Both the position numbers and the translations under genes were made by a program. A model generated the notes under the pieces. It searched no databases, had not been told where the DNA came from, and saw only the letters and a list, made by a program, of their open reading frames with translations. Positions 13,718 through 13,820 of a stretch of 13,820 nt of DNA are shown here, piece by piece. Each line of letters opens with the position of its first letter. Positions within the stretch are counted from its first letter, which is position 1. Source of the DNA: Bacteroidales bacterium. GTDB lineage: Bacteria > Bacteroidota > Bacteroidia > Bacteroidales > Paludibacteraceae. The stretch covers positions 1 through 13,820 of the forward strand of contig CAAFYY010000055.1 in NCBI GenBank assembly GCA_900767385.1, given 5' to 3'.

Positions 13718-13820
13718 ATGAAAAAATTATTACTCACACTTGGTCTTGTTCTCACGACCATGGCTTCTGTTTTGGCTCAATCCAACGTCAACTCATCCTA
13801 TATCAGACAATGGGTTGGCA
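13718..13820 (+). CDS. Secreted protein under B12-riboswitch control, N-terminal fragment
   Basis: Thirty-four codons are present before the window ends: MKKLLLTLGLVLTTMASVLAQSNVNSSYIRQWVG. The first 20 residues form a clear Sec signal peptide with a probable cleavage after SVLA, before QSN. There is no cysteine, so it is not a lipoprotein; it is exported to the periplasm or outer surface. The mature part is too short to identify. Position behind a cobalamin riboswitch suggests a role in corrinoid capture or uptake, such as a TonB-dependent receptor or an associated surface protein, but that is inference. An A-rich leader precedes the ATG. Confidence 0.8.
   Translation, partial: MKKLLLTLGLVLTTMASVLAQSNVNSSYIRQWVG

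Noticed and set aside
1..13820. CRISPR arrays, tRNA or rRNA genes, insertion sequences
   Set aside because: I saw no regularly spaced repeats, no cloverleaf with CCA-like end, no rRNA core sequence and no transposase-like translation or terminal inverted repeats.

Overview
This window is from a Bacteroidales-type bacterium (phylum Bacteroidota). The support is: TAnnTTTG-type -7 promoter boxes, A-rich leaders without clear Shine-Dalgarno sequences, short lipoproteins with an SCGN lipobox, and a lysine-to-butyrate gene order that closely resembles the one I recall from Porphyromonas gingivalis. The first 14 bases match the 3' end of the Illumina TruSeq adapter, so the left edge is a raw contig end with untrimmed adapter.

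Region 1 (1-10430) is one long co-directional operon for lysine fermentation. In order it holds the tail of kamA (lysine 2,3-aminomutase), a BioD-like P-loop protein, a MutS-like ATPase, kamD and kamE (the B12- and PLP-dependent beta-lysine 5,6-aminomutase), a CoA-transferase beta subunit (atoA), crotonase, 3-hydroxybutyryl-CoA dehydrogenase, butyryl-CoA dehydrogenase, etfB and etfA. It ends at a perfect 12-bp hairpin terminator. The early enzymes isomerise lysine to 3,5-diaminohexanoate. The later ones handle acetoacetyl-CoA and reduce it to butyryl-CoA, probably with electron bifurcation at Bcd-EtfAB. The steps in between (kdd, kce, kal) and the CoA-transferase alpha subunit are not present and probably lie upstream of the contig edge.

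Region 2 (10431-11970) is metK with its own promoter, a SAM-II riboswitch and a terminator. A 13-nt segment downstream of the aptamer can pair either with the aptamer (13 bp) or with the metK start codon. That gives a readable model for how SAM shuts off its own synthesis.

Region 3 (11994-13034, minus strand) is a two-gene operon of paralogous small lipoproteins that converges on metK.

Region 4 (13126-13820) starts at a divergent promoter and carries a complete cobalamin riboswitch. About 300 nt of strongly structured RNA of unknown nature follow, then a 16-bp intrinsic terminator and the first 34 codons of a secreted protein.

The cofactors of the aminomutases (SAM for KamA, B12 for KamDE) are thus the ligands of the two riboswitches in the same neighbourhood. 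The least understood parts are the P-loop/MutS-like pair inside the operon and the structured leader at 13340-13690.
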